A stretch of 64,000 bases of DNA from Chlorokybus atmophyticus (Eukaryota; Streptophyta; Chlorokybophyceae; Chlorokybales; Chlorokybaceae): contig RHPI01002262.1 in assembly GCA_009103225.1 (NCBI GenBank), forward strand, positions 1,126,406 to 1,190,405. The letters are read 5' to 3'. The notes below the pieces were generated by a model, which saw nothing but the letters and a program-made list of their open reading frames with translations, was not told the origin of the DNA and ran no database searches. Each line of letters starts with the position of its first letter. Positions within the stretch are counted from its first letter, which is position 1. Of this stretch, positions 1 through 13,017 are shown piece by piece. The position numbers and the translations under genes were made by a program.

Positions 1-413
1 TGCACACGCTCATGCGCACGCGCAGGTATGCAGACTGCACCCGCCCCTCTCTCAGACCTTCATGCAGAATGTGCCTCCCACGACATGTCAAGGAGCACGA
101 TACGACGACCACTAACTTGTCCTTCATGCTTGCAGCAGCACGTTGGTGTGCTTTATGTTTGTAATTGCTGCATTGCGCACAGCTCTATTTGACTATACAT
201 ATGTACCCCTGTATGAGCAGACATGTGCCTGCTCACAAGCAAGCGAGTTGGAAGTTGTGCGCAGCCCAGGGTCTGTAGCTCACGCTCCACTCCCATGCGA
301 TGGTGGTGCAGCAAGGAGTGGCGACATTGGTGTCCACTCGTGGCGCTGCTGATTAGTCTGCGCTGCTGGCAGAGCTAAGGCTGGTCTCCGTTGAATGGCA
401 AAAAATGTGAGTC

Positions 414-1010
414 TTGCATAAGGTCATGTACCCAAGCACACGTGTACAGATGTGCACTTGCACACATGAACAATTGCACACACGCATGCATGAACGCTTA
501 CACACGTTCAGTTGCACACATGCACACGTTTACGCAATAGTCACACGCATACAAACACATGAACAGTTGCATACATACAGTCGCACACATGCAGTACATT
601 CACAACAGCGGTTGCACATACAAGTAACCAGTCCACACACGCACTTGCGCACATACTCATACAAACAGTTCCGCACACATGCAGGCAACCGCACGAGTAA
701 AGCACACAATGACAGTCACAAACCTTTGCACGCTTGCGCAGGCGTGCACACACAGACATCAACACTTCACTGCCTATACACACTCACACATCAACGACGT
801 CCTTTGCACATTGGTTGCACAACCTCATCTCAAAGGTCGAACACACGCTTGCGAACGATTAAGCCCACGCACATATCATGTAGCACGTGCTCAGTCACAC
901 ATATAGAAACACACGCATATGTATGCCCACCGTGCAACAACATATCCCTTTGTCCCACACCCACGCACACATGCGCATCGAGTAAACATGCTTGCATTCG
1001 CGAACACCGT
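414..1010. repeat. Alternating purine-pyrimidine (CA/TG/CG) low-complexity tract
   Basis: About 600 bp made mostly of CAC, CATG, GCAC and ACGC steps, strongly CA-biased on the plus strand. A long reading frame crosses it (414-1163), but its translation is a monotonous His/Thr/Cys/Ala series produced by the repeat, so it is not called as a gene. The same sequence type recurs in introns and spacers across the window. Alternating purine-pyrimidine DNA of this kind can adopt Z-form; that property is inferred, not shown. Confidence 0.75.
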
Positions 1011-1496
1011 CGCTGGCAGGCCGCACACGCTGGAGGCGCAGCACTCAGTGAAGATAGCACAAGGCTGGGGCAGCAGGTAAGAAACGAGTGTGATTGCGCG
1101 CATGCGTGCTCAACAGCATGTGCTAGTTGCACTGAATCTTCTAGTATCACTAGCATCACTTAAAGACTACTTGCAGCTGCTGCTTAATACATAGAGAGTT
1201 GACGCTACAGTAATGTCGTACTTTTTAATTTACATGTCACACCAACGCTGTACCCACTCTACTTTACTGCTATTTTTACATGCATGCGTGGTTGTTGCTT
1301 GCTGTTAGCGGTGGGTAATTCACGGCCTGATGGTGTGTATGTGTGGCTTGGGCGTCAGCAGACCTGCATGAGGGGCCTTGGGAGATTGTATGTGCTTGTG
1401 TAGGTGCATGCTGTTGACCAGGCTTGCAACTGCGGCGGCGGCGTTGGTAAGTTCATGGCCATGCCTATGGGCAAGCAACTGCCAAGCCCTTGGCCT

Positions 1497-1536
1497 TGGT
1501 CATGCTGGCCTGGTCGCTACCAGGCCAGCATGACCA
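1497..1536. repeat. Perfect hairpin, 18-bp arms, 4-nt loop
   Basis: The left arm (1497-1514, beginning TGGTCATG) is the exact reverse complement of the right arm (1519-1536), with loop CGCT. A second hairpin lies just downstream. Confidence 0.85.
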
Positions 1537-1548
1537 GGTCAGCGGCGT

Positions 1549-1580
1549 GGCCTGGTGCTCTTTGTGTGGAGCACCAGGCC
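1549..1580. repeat. Perfect hairpin, 12-bp arms, 8-nt loop
   Basis: GGCCTGGTGCTC at 1549-1560 pairs with GAGCACCAGGCC at 1569-1580. It shares the CCTGG/CCAGG theme with the hairpin at 1497-1536, so the two form a compact inverted-repeat cluster. Confidence 0.8.
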
Positions 1581-1881
1581 GCCTGCCAGGCCACTAGCAG
1601 CGGCGGCCTAACGGCGGTCAGCTGCTGCGTAATTGCTGCAGCTAACCGCAGTTAGTCGCAAAAGTATAGTTAAAGTTAAACTGTCAACTGGTAAGCACAC
1701 CATTTTTACCCGCCGCCGGCCAATCTCTCATGCTGGTCCGGCTGTAGGCTACAGCCTGTAGCCGATTGGGAAAGCTGCAAGACCGGTAGCGCTTCACACA
1801 TGGTCCCTATAGACTCATGAAACATTGCAGCCAGGCATGGTCCGTACCTATATTAGTCATCAGAAACAAATTTGAGCAATG

Positions 1882-2074
1882 GGACCAGTCCTGGTTCGAT
1901 GTTTATCGGCTCTTGGCTGGGACCAGGACTTGTCCGGGTCCGAGGACCAAGCGTGACAAATCCGCCATTTTGAACCAGGTTTGGTCCCCGCGCTCGGACC
2001 AAGGCGGGCGACCCTGGTCCAGGCCCCAAGCCGCCCTGGCGTTTTGGCCCGTACGTGCGGACCAGGGCTGGTCC
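1882..2074. repeat. Cluster of GGACCA-N4-TGGTCC dyads (cluster 1)
   Basis: Full or near-full dyads of form GGACCA-N4-TGGTCC occur at 1882-1897, 1920-1935, 1972-1987 and 2059-2074, with half-sites near 1944 and 1996. The same 16-bp dyad makes an array at 39585-39893 and scattered copies at 61766-62681. Function is unknown; a protein-binding dyad or a dispersed repeat family are both possible. Confidence 0.7.
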
Positions 2075-2080
2075 GTGGAA

Positions 2081-4153
2081 AAAATTTCGTGTGGCATAAC
2101 GGGGCGTTTATCATTATTGCAATTTTGTCGCACCGTATGCGCAATCTTAGCATGTACAGTACATGCTAATTGACTTTGAATTACTCCACGCGAGTGAACG
2201 GCTGATTGCAAGTTAAGTTGTGGTCCTGCATATGATTTGTCAGGGGACACGCATCTTTCACTTGCATTCAACCCATCAGCTGAGTTTGCTCGAAGTAGAA
2301 GCGAGGTGCAGGCGAGTTCATGCCCACCAGATTCGGAGAGGACTGGCACTCACGCCCTCCTCCACCAAAATGATCCCTATCGACCCTCCTCTCCTCGAGG
2401 GCACTTGCCAATTGTTTTGCCTTATGTTGTTTTGCACACAAAGTTAAGGGTTAAGAGGGCACTTGCTGAAGAGGCGGCAGCGTTGAGTGACGAGGAGTCC
2501 GACATTGAGGACGAGGGTGGAGTGATGCCATCTTCAACCATGTATAGCACAGAGAGGTTCAATAGGAGGCTGGCACGGCGTACCTACGTGACTTCATCTA
2601 TCGTCGACTCCAACATGGTTAAATGAGAATACCGTGAGAAGTCGGAGTGACACGCATTGTTCACTGCGTGTGTCAACTTAATATAATTAAAAACGGTGCA
2701 TGAGACAGCACAACATGGTCTTGTGGTGTACAATAGCATGCGGACATTCATGAGAAGAAGATGTACGACGAGTTTAAACAATGACGGAAGGCACGACACC
2801 TTATAACGCTGCAGTCAACCTCACGACCACCATCGCTGCCATCGCCACCGGGTTGATGCTAACAGCATCAACCCCTTCCATGCGCCTGCCACAAGTAATT
2901 ACAATAGCGTTACCAATGGCAAATGTTGTGGTAGGGGCGGGGTGTGATCATCGATACGTGTAGAGTAGCGCAAATTAACAAAAATGTGTGAAATTTGTCA
3001 AAATTCTTATTATTACAGATTATATAAAAAAAAGGTATGAGGTTTTGTTGTTGTATAAAAACCATACTCTAACAACATCTGGTATGACAATTAAAACCGT
3101 CATGACGTCGTCGTCATCGTCGATTGATTGTTGTATGGTATCTCACTATTTGATATGGACGGTAAAAGGTTCAAGTCGTCGCTCAATTACCAATCGCCAG
3201 CCGCAAGGACTGCACACGCAATCCACCCCCCATAACTGCCGTCTGTCGTGGGTAGCACGAGAGCTCTTATCAACCAAAACATCAAAGACACACATATCAT
3301 GTGTCATACGTAGCATGCGAGTCATGCCGCTTAAGCCTTATATGTGGATTTCAGCAAATTTGTCACAGTTTACTCGGCATCACCTTTATCTTGCTTGCGG
3401 CATTGTCTTAAACTTACCATTCACATGCATATGCATATGCGCTGCCCAGTTCACTATCGCTGATGCACTAATGCACCAAGTTGCGAGTTGTGAGTGAGGA
3501 GTGGTGTTAGGGTTCAACAAACTGGCCACCGTGTTTAATTAGCCAGGAGCAGTTACGGTCACGCTACCAATTGTTAAACGATGATTAATTGTGGCGCTGT
3601 TGCTTCGTAAGTGTGGATGCAAGCTGATGTCGTGCAAGGTCGTGGGTTGGTTGCACGCTAGGAAGTTTAGGCAACCTCTTGCGTGGTTGTTGTTATTGTT
3701 GTTATTGTTAGCGTCAATGTTGTAATCGACGCCTGTTTGCTTGTTTAACCCTAACGTACTTTGTATATTCGCCGCTTCTACATGCGTGCATGACTGCTTC
3801 AGTGCTTTGCATAACGTGCTTTGCATAGCATAGCACAACCTGAGTTTGTCTATAGTTTTATATATACTTTGCCACTCATTCCGAATCGGGAGTCCTTCAA
3901 TTGTAGCTTACACTGCGATAAATATAACACCGCCTTGCCTCTACCCACTCTTGGTGTCTTGAACCTAGTTATGGAGCAATCATGGCATGTGGCTTCTTTA
4001 TAGCAGCGTTTTTTGCTACCAAGTGGTTAAGTTGCCGATATTACACTTACACACGGACAGCGCCCCAATACACCTTTTTAAATACCCTTATGCACACATA
4101 CCCACCAACGTTGTACATACAAGCTGCCGCTACAATATTGGCACAACCATGTG
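2081..4153. other. Intergenic, no supportable gene
   Basis: No convincing gene was seen. A plus-strand open frame ends at 2626 and encodes an acidic patch followed by a basic C-terminus, but it has no ATG of its own and no recognisable family; it could be an exon or a transposon remnant. A short TTG/TTA microsatellite lies at about 3686-3712. The rest is AT-richer than the flanking sequence and shows no domain. Confidence 0.4.
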
Positions 4154-4360
4154 GCGGGTGACTACAATTGCCATGCATACATGCATATCTTACAGAGGGC
4201 AGTAGTGGAAGGGTTAGAGGTAATCGATAGGTAGCACGTAGGCGCTTTACCCCGGTTGTCGAATGGTGAGTGTTTGTGGTTTTTATAACATTGCATGTGC
4301 ATGTAGGTTTGCATGCCATAATACGACTACCCACTTGCATCTTTTGTACAAATGCCTGCA
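4154..4360. repeat. Dispersed repeat R1, copy 1
   Basis: About 200 bp that aligns by eye, same orientation and with moderate divergence, to 35025-35230. Shared landmarks include GGGCAGTAGTGG, the AGGTAATCG/AGGTAGTTG block, CCCCGG followed by GTTG, and TGCATGTGCATGTAGG. On the minus strand both copies keep an open frame with a similar translation, so an old coding origin is possible. Confidence 0.6.
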
Positions 4361-7350
4361 CATCTAGCAGCTCAAACGCTGTCAGCACAACATGTACAAA
4401 GTTTTTCAACGTTAATCACGGCTTTTGCCATTGCCGCCTCCGATACTATTTACGTGTGTAAATCGTGTAAACACTTTAGACCCCTCGCAGCCTTTACTAC
4501 AAAAAGTGTGTAATAATCAAGCTTTCGCAGGCTCATTTTCTTGCAAACGTTCAATCGACTCCATTCACATTAAAACAAATACCATCTCATGTCGAACGTG
4601 CCTGTTGATGCCTTGGTGGACAAATGCCAACGACAGTGCAGCTGTATGCCAAGCCTCAAATATACATCACTTCTTGATAGTGCACACATCGCCTGCGATA
4701 CCACAACAAAAATGCTTCATGAAACAAGGTCATTCACCCTATACCGCCGGTAGGAGGTACCGCTAGGTCCGATTGTTTTGGATTGACAATTAAACCACCA
4801 TTAGCTCAGGCGTTCATTGCCACATTCTGGCTCTGTTCAGGGCCCGCAGTTGCTACAATGCTAAATCAATACATGTCAACAATTGCCCGCGGCCTCTTAG
4901 CAGAGCAAAGTTAGCACACAGTACGGCCCGCGCAATTGGGATGTCGAGCGCATCAACCACACGTGACCAGGCGGAGCCTTGCGTCGCAGTTGCGTGTTGC
5001 ATGCACGTTCGTTACTTTCGGGGGGGCTACCAGCAGACCCCACACAAGAGACACCTTGGAGTACGTTCAGACGCGTGGTACGGTAGCGGTTGCCTTCGGT
5101 ATGACAACTGCCTGTCGCATCCATGTCAAGTCGCGAAACGTGACACGTCTCAGAGCAGTGCAAGTTAGCGAACACACCAACCCCACGCAGCCACGAACGT
5201 TTCACCGCCGCCATCATGGCGAACAGACCCCATGACCGCTAACCCCGCCACAATACCTGCCAAAATGCCGGACATCAATTGGAAACATCTAGAACGCAGT
5301 GCACCATGTCAACCACAATGCGGCAAGGAGTACACCAATGCAAAGGTTCTTGGCCGGGGCTAGCAGGTCCAGGTGCGACCACTGCGTCGGGCATGGCGAC
5401 CTTTTGAAAGCGTCCACATTTGCAATGATTTCTGCAAAAGCTCCGGTGCCGTACACTACCGGTACAATTTTGACAGGCTCTGCCCCGCCGGGCCTCTGCC
5501 ACGCGTCGAGGGGCTTGGGATTGTGTCCGGGGCACTACGAGCCACGCACTCTGCCAGGGCCCCGCGTCAGCCGGACACCCAATCTCCCGCAAATTCTAGA
5601 ACAGCAGAGCCCATTGACAATGGCCAGCCGCACCCGCTAAGCAAGCAGAGTGGGATGCATTTGAACTTGAACGCTGTGCTGTCATAGAAACCGGTTCGCA
5701 GCGATAGAACCGGACGTGGCGGTCAAACCGCGTTTGACGGGTTCGGAAACCCTAGGGAGGTTAAAAATGGGGCCCAATGAAGTGGGCCACCGGCGTATGT
5801 CCCACTCCTTTCGGCTCGGGCAGCCCTGATCGTCAGTACATTGCATACTTGTGACGCTGAAGCAGTAAGCCTGACCGACTGGCTGGTAGTGTGTCCGGTG
5901 GCGGTGGCGGTGGCGGTGGAGGCGGCGGCGGCGGAGGTGTGGCGGGTGGAGGCGGTGGTAAAGGTGAAGGCAGTGGAGCTTTCGGTGGCACGAAGAGCTA
6001 AGGAGCGAGGTGTGAGTGGCGCATTCCCAGAGTTGGTAGCGTGGGTTGTGCTGGTTGGGATTGGGCGTGGAGCTTCGGGAGAGCTGGTGACGTCTGTGAC
6101 GTCAAGGTGGGTGTGATTGGCTACTCCCCCGCCGGCTGTACAGCCGTTGTTGCATTCAGCTTTCCTGCTTGCGCAGTTTGGTCATTTTTGCGTCCTACCA
6201 CTGCATTCTGAGCCAGTGAACTGTCATTTGCACTTGAACCTATTTGGCTCGCGGTTACCCTTGCATAGTTCGGCGTAGTCATCAGCATCAGTAGCTAGCA
6301 GCTGGGTCGAGTGCCGAGCAAGAGATTTCCCACAGACTCTTGAGCGGCAACTTCAACAGTAGTAAATAGCCTAGCCTACCGCTGATCTTGCCACATGCCA
6401 GCTTGACAGCTGTCTGCTGTGTCCTCTTGAGCTTGCCCGGACTGTTTCTTCCCGCTGCCTTGCACGTAGCTTGCTCTATTATTAGACCGTTGTGCACAGT
6501 GGGTGATGCTTTACTGTCATACAGATCCCGCTACTGCTTTGGCACGTGTACGCTAGCCACTGCTGAGCTCGCTCGCATTACTAGGCCCTCATTCTACATA
6601 AGTTACAGTTCGTTGCTCTGGTTTCTTGGATGACAGATGTATGCAAGCGCATTGTGGCGTGTGCTTTGACAGCAGGAATGCTGCTGGCTGTCGGAGCAAG
6701 TGGCAGTCTTGTTGACTGTTACTGCTGCCTGTAGCTCTGGCTGGCAATCGCAGGGTTGCCGTTTGCCTTTATTTTATTGCGATAGCTCGGGTAGTAGCGC
6801 GTCTAGGGTTTCAAGTTGTTGCTCTCAGTTCCCAGTGATGTCGTTTTGTGCGTGTGCTGTCAGTGAGTGTCTCAGCTGCTCGCAACACATAGATGCCGAG
6901 TTGCCCGGGCCGGTGTGTTATCGTTGGAGTTGTGTTGGTTTTCTTTAAGTTCAGCTCCTGGAATACGTCCCGTTGTGCTGTATGTGTACGTGTTGTTGCT
7001 TATATCTTGAGCTGATGTTGTGGCACTTCTGCAGCAATGTGCTTAATTGAAGAAGGGTGATGACACTGGAATCCTTCTGGGCGCGCAAGCTGTGTACTTG
7101 AGCGCAGCCTCATGGTGAGCAGGCTGCCAGTTCATGTGCTGACAGCAAGCTGGATGTGAAGGGCTGCGGCAAAGGTAACAAGTCAAGGTGTTCATCCATG
7201 CAGTTACAGTTGTAGTGCCTCCTACATGTCTGTGAGTCTTTTCTTACAGCCGCGCATCCCGGCATATCTTTCTCGTTTGTCATGTTGTCAAGTGGTGTGT
7301 GTTATTCATATGCATATCTTTTATGCCATGGTCGTTCCTGTTAATCCCAA
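4361..7350. other. Intergenic region upstream of the histidine kinase
   Basis: No gene is supported. The interval 4930-5640 is GC-richer and has overlapping frames on both strands with no recognisable domain. A GGTGGC/GGCGGA trinucleotide-type run lies at about 5898-5960. The last 1 kb presumably holds the promoter and 5' UTR of the kinase, but no clear TATA or initiator was identified. Confidence 0.35.
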
Positions 7351-10300
7351 GTGATTTGGGTTGCATTGATCCGGGATGATCCGGGAGCAATGACTATGTG
7401 GTACTGCATGCGGATACTCAGTATCGAAGAATTGTTAATGGCAGTTATGGCGGTGAATGTCACATTGTCAGCGAGCACGGATGTTGAGCAAGCCAGAGCC
7501 ACAACGGCAAAGCCTTTGCGCACATTTTTGCGTCTGCGCCGATGTTTCCCAAAAACCACCTTATTACCGGATGAAGGGCCTGCCACTCCCAAGATCAAGT
7601 TGACTAGCAAAAGCGTCAACTGGTCATTGTTGCTGGCACGTCTGGGCTTTGTAGTAAGTTTTGCCATCCAATTGTCTTGTCTTGAATAATTGAATTGTCT
7701 TGATCAACATGAGCCATTTTCGTTCATAAAAACTTCCTCACAATTCCCTCGTTTGGTTGTGAGAACAGGTGATACTTGCATCTGCCATACTGATAATCTG
7801 CTTATTAACTTTGCGGCTGGATCGAGCCGCAGCCAACAACGCCCTCGATCCGGTAAGTTGGAAAGCTATCAGCATGGAATGTTGTCAGGCTGTCTGCCTT
7901 GTTCTTTGTTGCGCGCTTCCCTTTTATGTGTGCGCTAAGTCCGTTTGCTGTTAGGTCGCGGACGTTCTGACAAAGGAGTTGCTAAACAAAGCCATTGAAG
8001 CCGTTCGCAGCTACACAACGTCTATGCTGTCATCTGCGAGTGCTTGGAAGGCACTTCTCGAGTCAAACCTCGTGGATGGAGACTATTCAGTGTAAGTGGT
8101 ACTGCAAACTTGCAGATCTTCTGTGCCGCAGCACTCGCTGTGGGCTACAGTCCCAAATTGTGTTGTTTGAGGTTCTTCTCCTGTGCAGAGATACAGCAAA
8201 TTGTCGAGTTACTGCACTGACATGGGGTGCTTTCACTGGCGCGATTGAGTCTCTCACCCTTGCCCTATATGTTGATGTTCGCACCAAGGCCAGTGTAGGT
8301 GAGCAAGGATCCACATTCAGTACTGCTATGTATCAGGTAGTGCTTGGCTGATGTCTCTATCCAAGTACGCGCTCTTATGCACCAACTGTCTTGCAGGTTA
8401 TTCCAAGCAGCTACTAAAAGGAAATGTTCTGCGTATGGTTGTTCATTACTCTAATGCCACTGAAGTGCTCGGGTATGATGTGGACCCCAAAAACGGCTCG
8501 GTAAGTCCATGTGCGATCGTTACAACCTGACAGCGCCTGGCGTTGTTGACGGTGTTGTCATTCCTGTATGGACATGTGTGGTGCGATCAGGTGTACGCCT
8601 GTAATGACACCTGCTTGTGCGACGGGTTGCAACCCAATAATACGGACCCTTTCCGAGACTATGCTTCTGCCGTGTGGTATCAAGCTGCAGCTGCGACTCC
8701 CATGTCATCCGGCGCCATCAGTTGGACCATGACCATCATTCCGGGTTTCCCTCAAGCTGGTGCTTCATTCCCTGTTTACAATCAGCAGACAAACGAATTG
8801 GTTGCCATCTGTGGTGTGGGAGCTATTCTTTCAACGTTGAATGCCTGGCTCCGAGAGGTGAAGCACCAGCGCCTAGAAACTGACACACAAGCGCCACATG
8901 CTGCCCTGTTGTCTGCCTGTTGCATGAAGCTCACTACTGTTTGTTTGTGCAGAATATCCTGCATAATGTCTACATCTCTGAGAAGGACCAGCGCAAAATA
9001 TATTTGACAGATGATGCCAATCGGTTGATTGCATCCTCTCTCCCTGAAAGTCTGAATGCAACACAGTACCTGTATCCCACACAACTGCCAGATCCAGTCA
9101 TCCAGCAAGGTAAGTCTTGCCTCAATAATCACATTGACCGGCAGAGCCTGCCATCAGCCTGTTTCAGCATCTCATGCTCGACTGTGCCTCAGGCTGTCGC
9201 CATGCTGACCATGCGTTTACGTATGCAGCTGCCTTTTTCCTGCAAGGCAAAGCGGATGTATGCAGGCCCAATTGCAGTTTCACCACGGAATTGGCCGGCA
9301 GCACCTGGTATGTTACATCTGAGGACTTTGTGGTGCCCAACACGAGCCTCCCAATCACTGGGGTCTTTCTACTCCCGCGCTCGGTGATCATGCAGCCTCT
9401 GGACGATTCAAGTCGGAAGACCATTATTGTGGTAGGCATACAACATTGACGTTGCTGGACGGCAGCTCCAAGTGTTGGTTACCCAGCTCGTGGCATGAGT
9501 ACTCAGCTGTGTTGTGTTGCAGGTCTCTGTGGTGGCTGCTTCTATTTTTGTCTTAGGAACCATTCTCACGCTGCTCTGCACTTGGCGTGTCAGCAATGAG
9601 GTTTGTGCTGTGTCTGTCAGGAGTTTGCTGCTGGCTGTGCACAGCCGTACACGGAATTTGCCAGCCTCAACTCGATCTTGCTCTTGTATGCCTGACTCAT
9701 GCAAGTATTGCCGTCTCACTTTTTGTCTTGCAGATACGTTTGAAGGCAAAGCTGTCAGAGCTAAACAAGGATTACCTAGCAGCTAAGGAGCGTGCAGAGG
9801 AGAAGTCACGAGAAAAGAGCCTATTCCTTGCCAACATGTGAGCATACCCCGTTCAGGGTGCTTGCCGTAGTTCAACAGATGCAGTGGGTTCAATTGTGAG
9901 CTCAAACTGCCGTCACACGCAGGAGCCATGAGTTGCGGACGCCGCTTACGGGAATCATTGGGTTCGTGGACATTCTCATGACGGAGTCGCTGACTCAGGG
10001 ACAAATGGACACTGCCACACAAGTGAAGCAGTGCTCCACCACACTGTTGCAGCTGTTGAATAATGTGTTGGATTTGTCCAAGGTCAGCTTTGTGCATATC
10101 TCTACAGGAGTTGCCCATATGCTGTTGATTATTCCTTCGAACTGAACTCTTGCGCATTGTTGCCCAGATTGAAAGCGGTCGCCTTGACTTGGACGGTCGG
10201 AAGACCGACTTGTACGAATTGCTGGAAGGCGTGGTGGACATGTTCTCGTTGCAAAGCGCCTCCAAAGGAGTGGACTTAATTTTGTCCATTGATGGTAAGT

Positions 10301-13017
10301 GCTTTGCCATACAGCAATCATACACACTGAATTGGTGAGTCCTTGCAATTGGTTCTGAACGTGTCCTTGTAGGTGTGGTTCCTCGCGTCGTGTATGCGGA
10401 CGCTGGTCGCCTGAGGCAAATATTCATGAACCTTATCAGCAATGCTGTAAGTACTAGTTTTTGCAGCCTACCTGTCACACCGCATTGCCCTAAGATGTAT
10501 CCGGCATTGTAGGTGAAGTTCACCAATCAGGGGCATGTCCATCTCAATGGAAGGGTCATTGGCGCTTGGGCTCTGCCAGAAGAAGAACAGTCACCCGTAA
10601 TGCCGCCGGCAGGCTCGTGGAAGGGATCCAACCCCAACAAGAGCTGTGATGTTGGCGCAACAGCTGCGGATGCAGATGTTTCAGGGTTGGAACTGAAGTC
10701 AGGACAGCGGCTTGGTGCCATCAAGCTGCTGTTTGAGGTCAGGACAGTTGCATATAAGAAGTACATCGCAGCAGCGCTTGACCAAGCTTTCACCAGCACC
10801 TGCCATCCAGTTGGTTCATTGATTTCTTGTGACGTGCCTAAAATTGTTGTCTGTCCCTGCTGTTTACAGATTGATGATTCGGGAATTGGCATACCAAAAG
10901 ACAAGTGGCAGGAGGTGTTTGAGGACTTTGTGCAAGCAGACAAAAGGTTAGCGCCTTGTCCCTTCCTGGCACATGTTACGCTGTTGTCGGTGGTAGACTG
11001 CCATTCCTTGTGTGGACCAAATTGTATTGGAGCTTTGATGTGAAACGGTTGGGCTGTCTCGTGACAATATGCACGTGTCCAGTACCTCTCGTAACTATGG
11101 TGGTACCGGGCTTGGGCTCTCCATTGTACGTGCTCTCATCGAGAAGATGAACGGTCACATACAAGTCACGAAAAAGGAGGTGAGGGGTCACGCCCGGCTG
11201 ACCTGACATCTTATCGCCTGGGTTTGAACAACATGTTAGCATTATCGGTGGTCTGCTTGGCAGGGCCCCGGCACAAGAATACAGTTCACAGTGACCCTTC
11301 TGTGTCCCGTTGTGCCGATGCCCGACACGCCAGATGCACAGCAGTACACAATGACGCTGCCACCGGAAAGCCTGCCTTTCCGAACACTGATGATTGACCA
11401 GCCAGGCACATTGCCTGCTGCATCATCCCCTTCGGCGTATGGTCGCAAGTTCTCAGACCTGAAAGAGAAGTTTCCCCACCTCAGTCACCAGCGTTTGAGT
11501 AATGACACATCGGTTGACTTTATGGAGGGCTCCCCATCAATGGATGCATGGATGCCAGCTTATGACGCACAGCCCTCACTGGACCTTGGCCCTGGCCTCG
11601 CCCTTGTCGTGATGGGTAACAGTGCGGCCCGCACCTTCCTTACCGGTTGGTTGGAACAGCATCGGTTGACAGTGGAAAACGCCCCGGATTGGACTGGTGG
11701 TGAGCTGCTGCTCATGAGGTTACGTGCCGAAGAGCTCTCGCTAAAGTGCGTCATGATCGACCTGCGCGCCGTGCTGCCCCACAGCGCCCTGGCTTTGTAT
11801 GATGATGACAAGGACCACCCCATACTGGAGCGGCGTGTCGCCAGTGTAAACCAGGCCATGGAGGGGTTGAAAGATGTCACCCTTGTGTGGGTTGTGTTCC
11901 CAAGCCTTCCAAGCAAGGTATGTTATGGTTGTCCGTGCAAGTGTCCGTGCCTAACAACAGATGCGGCGAGGAATGCGATTAGCAACTCATGCCTTCACGT
12001 GCTGGCAGATAAGGGACCTGCTTCTAAGCCTTGGAAGAGGTGCCACGCGGGAACCTCGGCTACTACAACGGCCGCTGCACGCAAGTCGCGTCCAGCAGGC
12101 TTTTACAAGGCCTGGGCGAAGATCTGGCAGCTTTGACGATGGGACACGGAGCAGGATGCCGATGACGAGAGTCAAGGCGCCCCCAGCCAATCGTCCGATG
12201 CAACTCAAGGACATCTCTGTCCTTGTGGCTGAGGTATGAGTGATTGTGCACGTCCATTACAGGGAAGTATTCATGGAACAACCGCAGGGTGGTCATGATA
12301 TCCTTGGCAGTTGCAGATGTTAGCATGACGCACGGTGTGCATGTGTGTTTGTGTATGTGTGCGGTGTCACTAAAATCAATGGCAGGGTGCATCATTTTCG
12401 ACATGCAGCTGTTAGTTGAAGTAATATTCGGGCATGTATGTACAGGACAACCCTGTCAATCAGAAGTTGTTGCAGTCCATGCTGGTGATGCAAGGCGCGA
12501 AGGTTCACATAGTCAGCAACGGCCAGCTGGCGGTTGACGCGATGGGCAACTGGACCAATTATGATGTAAGCTTCTCCATTCCCAAGGGAGAGCTGTTGTA
12601 CATGTGTACAGCATACAGTATAGGTGGATGGGTATCATCTTTGTCAGCCTCTGCCCTGTTGCACTGCAATCAAATTGGTCATTGTCTTACTGTCTGCAGG
12701 TGGTTTTGATGGACTGCATGATGCCAGTGATGGACGGCCTAAGTGCGACTGCGGCAATCCGTGAAGCAGAGCAAAGCAGTAACCGCCGGCCAATTCCCAT
12801 TGTTGCATTGACGGCGAATGCAATGACTTCAGACAGGGACCGCTGCTTGCAAGTTGGCATGTCTCATTTCCTGACAAAGCCCATCTCGATTAAGGACCTC
12901 ATTGCCACAGTGCTCAGCGCCGTCGGTGAACACCGCAGCTCGACGCCAAAGGTAACGGTAGCTGCAGAAGAGCAGACGAGTGGTTCATCAGAGCAGTCGC
13001 AACAACCAAAGCAATAG
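7351..13017 (+). CDS. Membrane hybrid histidine kinase with Cache-like sensor and C-terminal receiver
   Basis: A sensor kinase of a multistep phosphorelay, about 1207 aa if it starts at 7351 (an ATG at 7438 would be shorter). Exons: 7351-7653, 7769-7852, 7955-8091, 8189-8298, 8397-8500, 8591-8857, 8953-9109, 9229-9431 (or from 9193), 9523-9600, 9734-9837, 9923-10082, 10168-10294, 10373-10446, 10513-10737, 10870-10946, 11083-11179, 11264-11917, 12009-12233, 12446-12565, 12700-13017; phases agree throughout. Exon 2 encodes a membrane span and exon 9 a second. Between them is a lumenal or extracellular region resembling double Cache (VWYQAA, then FPVYNQ and ICGVGAILS). Then follow the H-box SHELRTPL, an N-box (DAGRLRQIFMNLISNA), G1 (DSGIGIP) and G2 (GGTGLGLSIV). 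Exons 17-18 form a degenerate receiver-like region. A canonical receiver follows (VLVAEDN split across exons 18/19, VLMDCMMPVMDG, LTKPI). The ligand is unknown. It is unrelated to its neighbours. Confidence 0.88.

Noticed and set aside
414-1163. 249-codon open frame on the plus strand
   Set aside because: Composition (His, Thr, Cys, Ala) follows directly from the CA/CAT/CGC repeat; frames on the other strand over the same DNA are equally long.
5275-5690. Protein gene in the GC-rich stretch
   Set aside because: Overlapping frames on both strands, no splice-linked partners and no recognisable domain.
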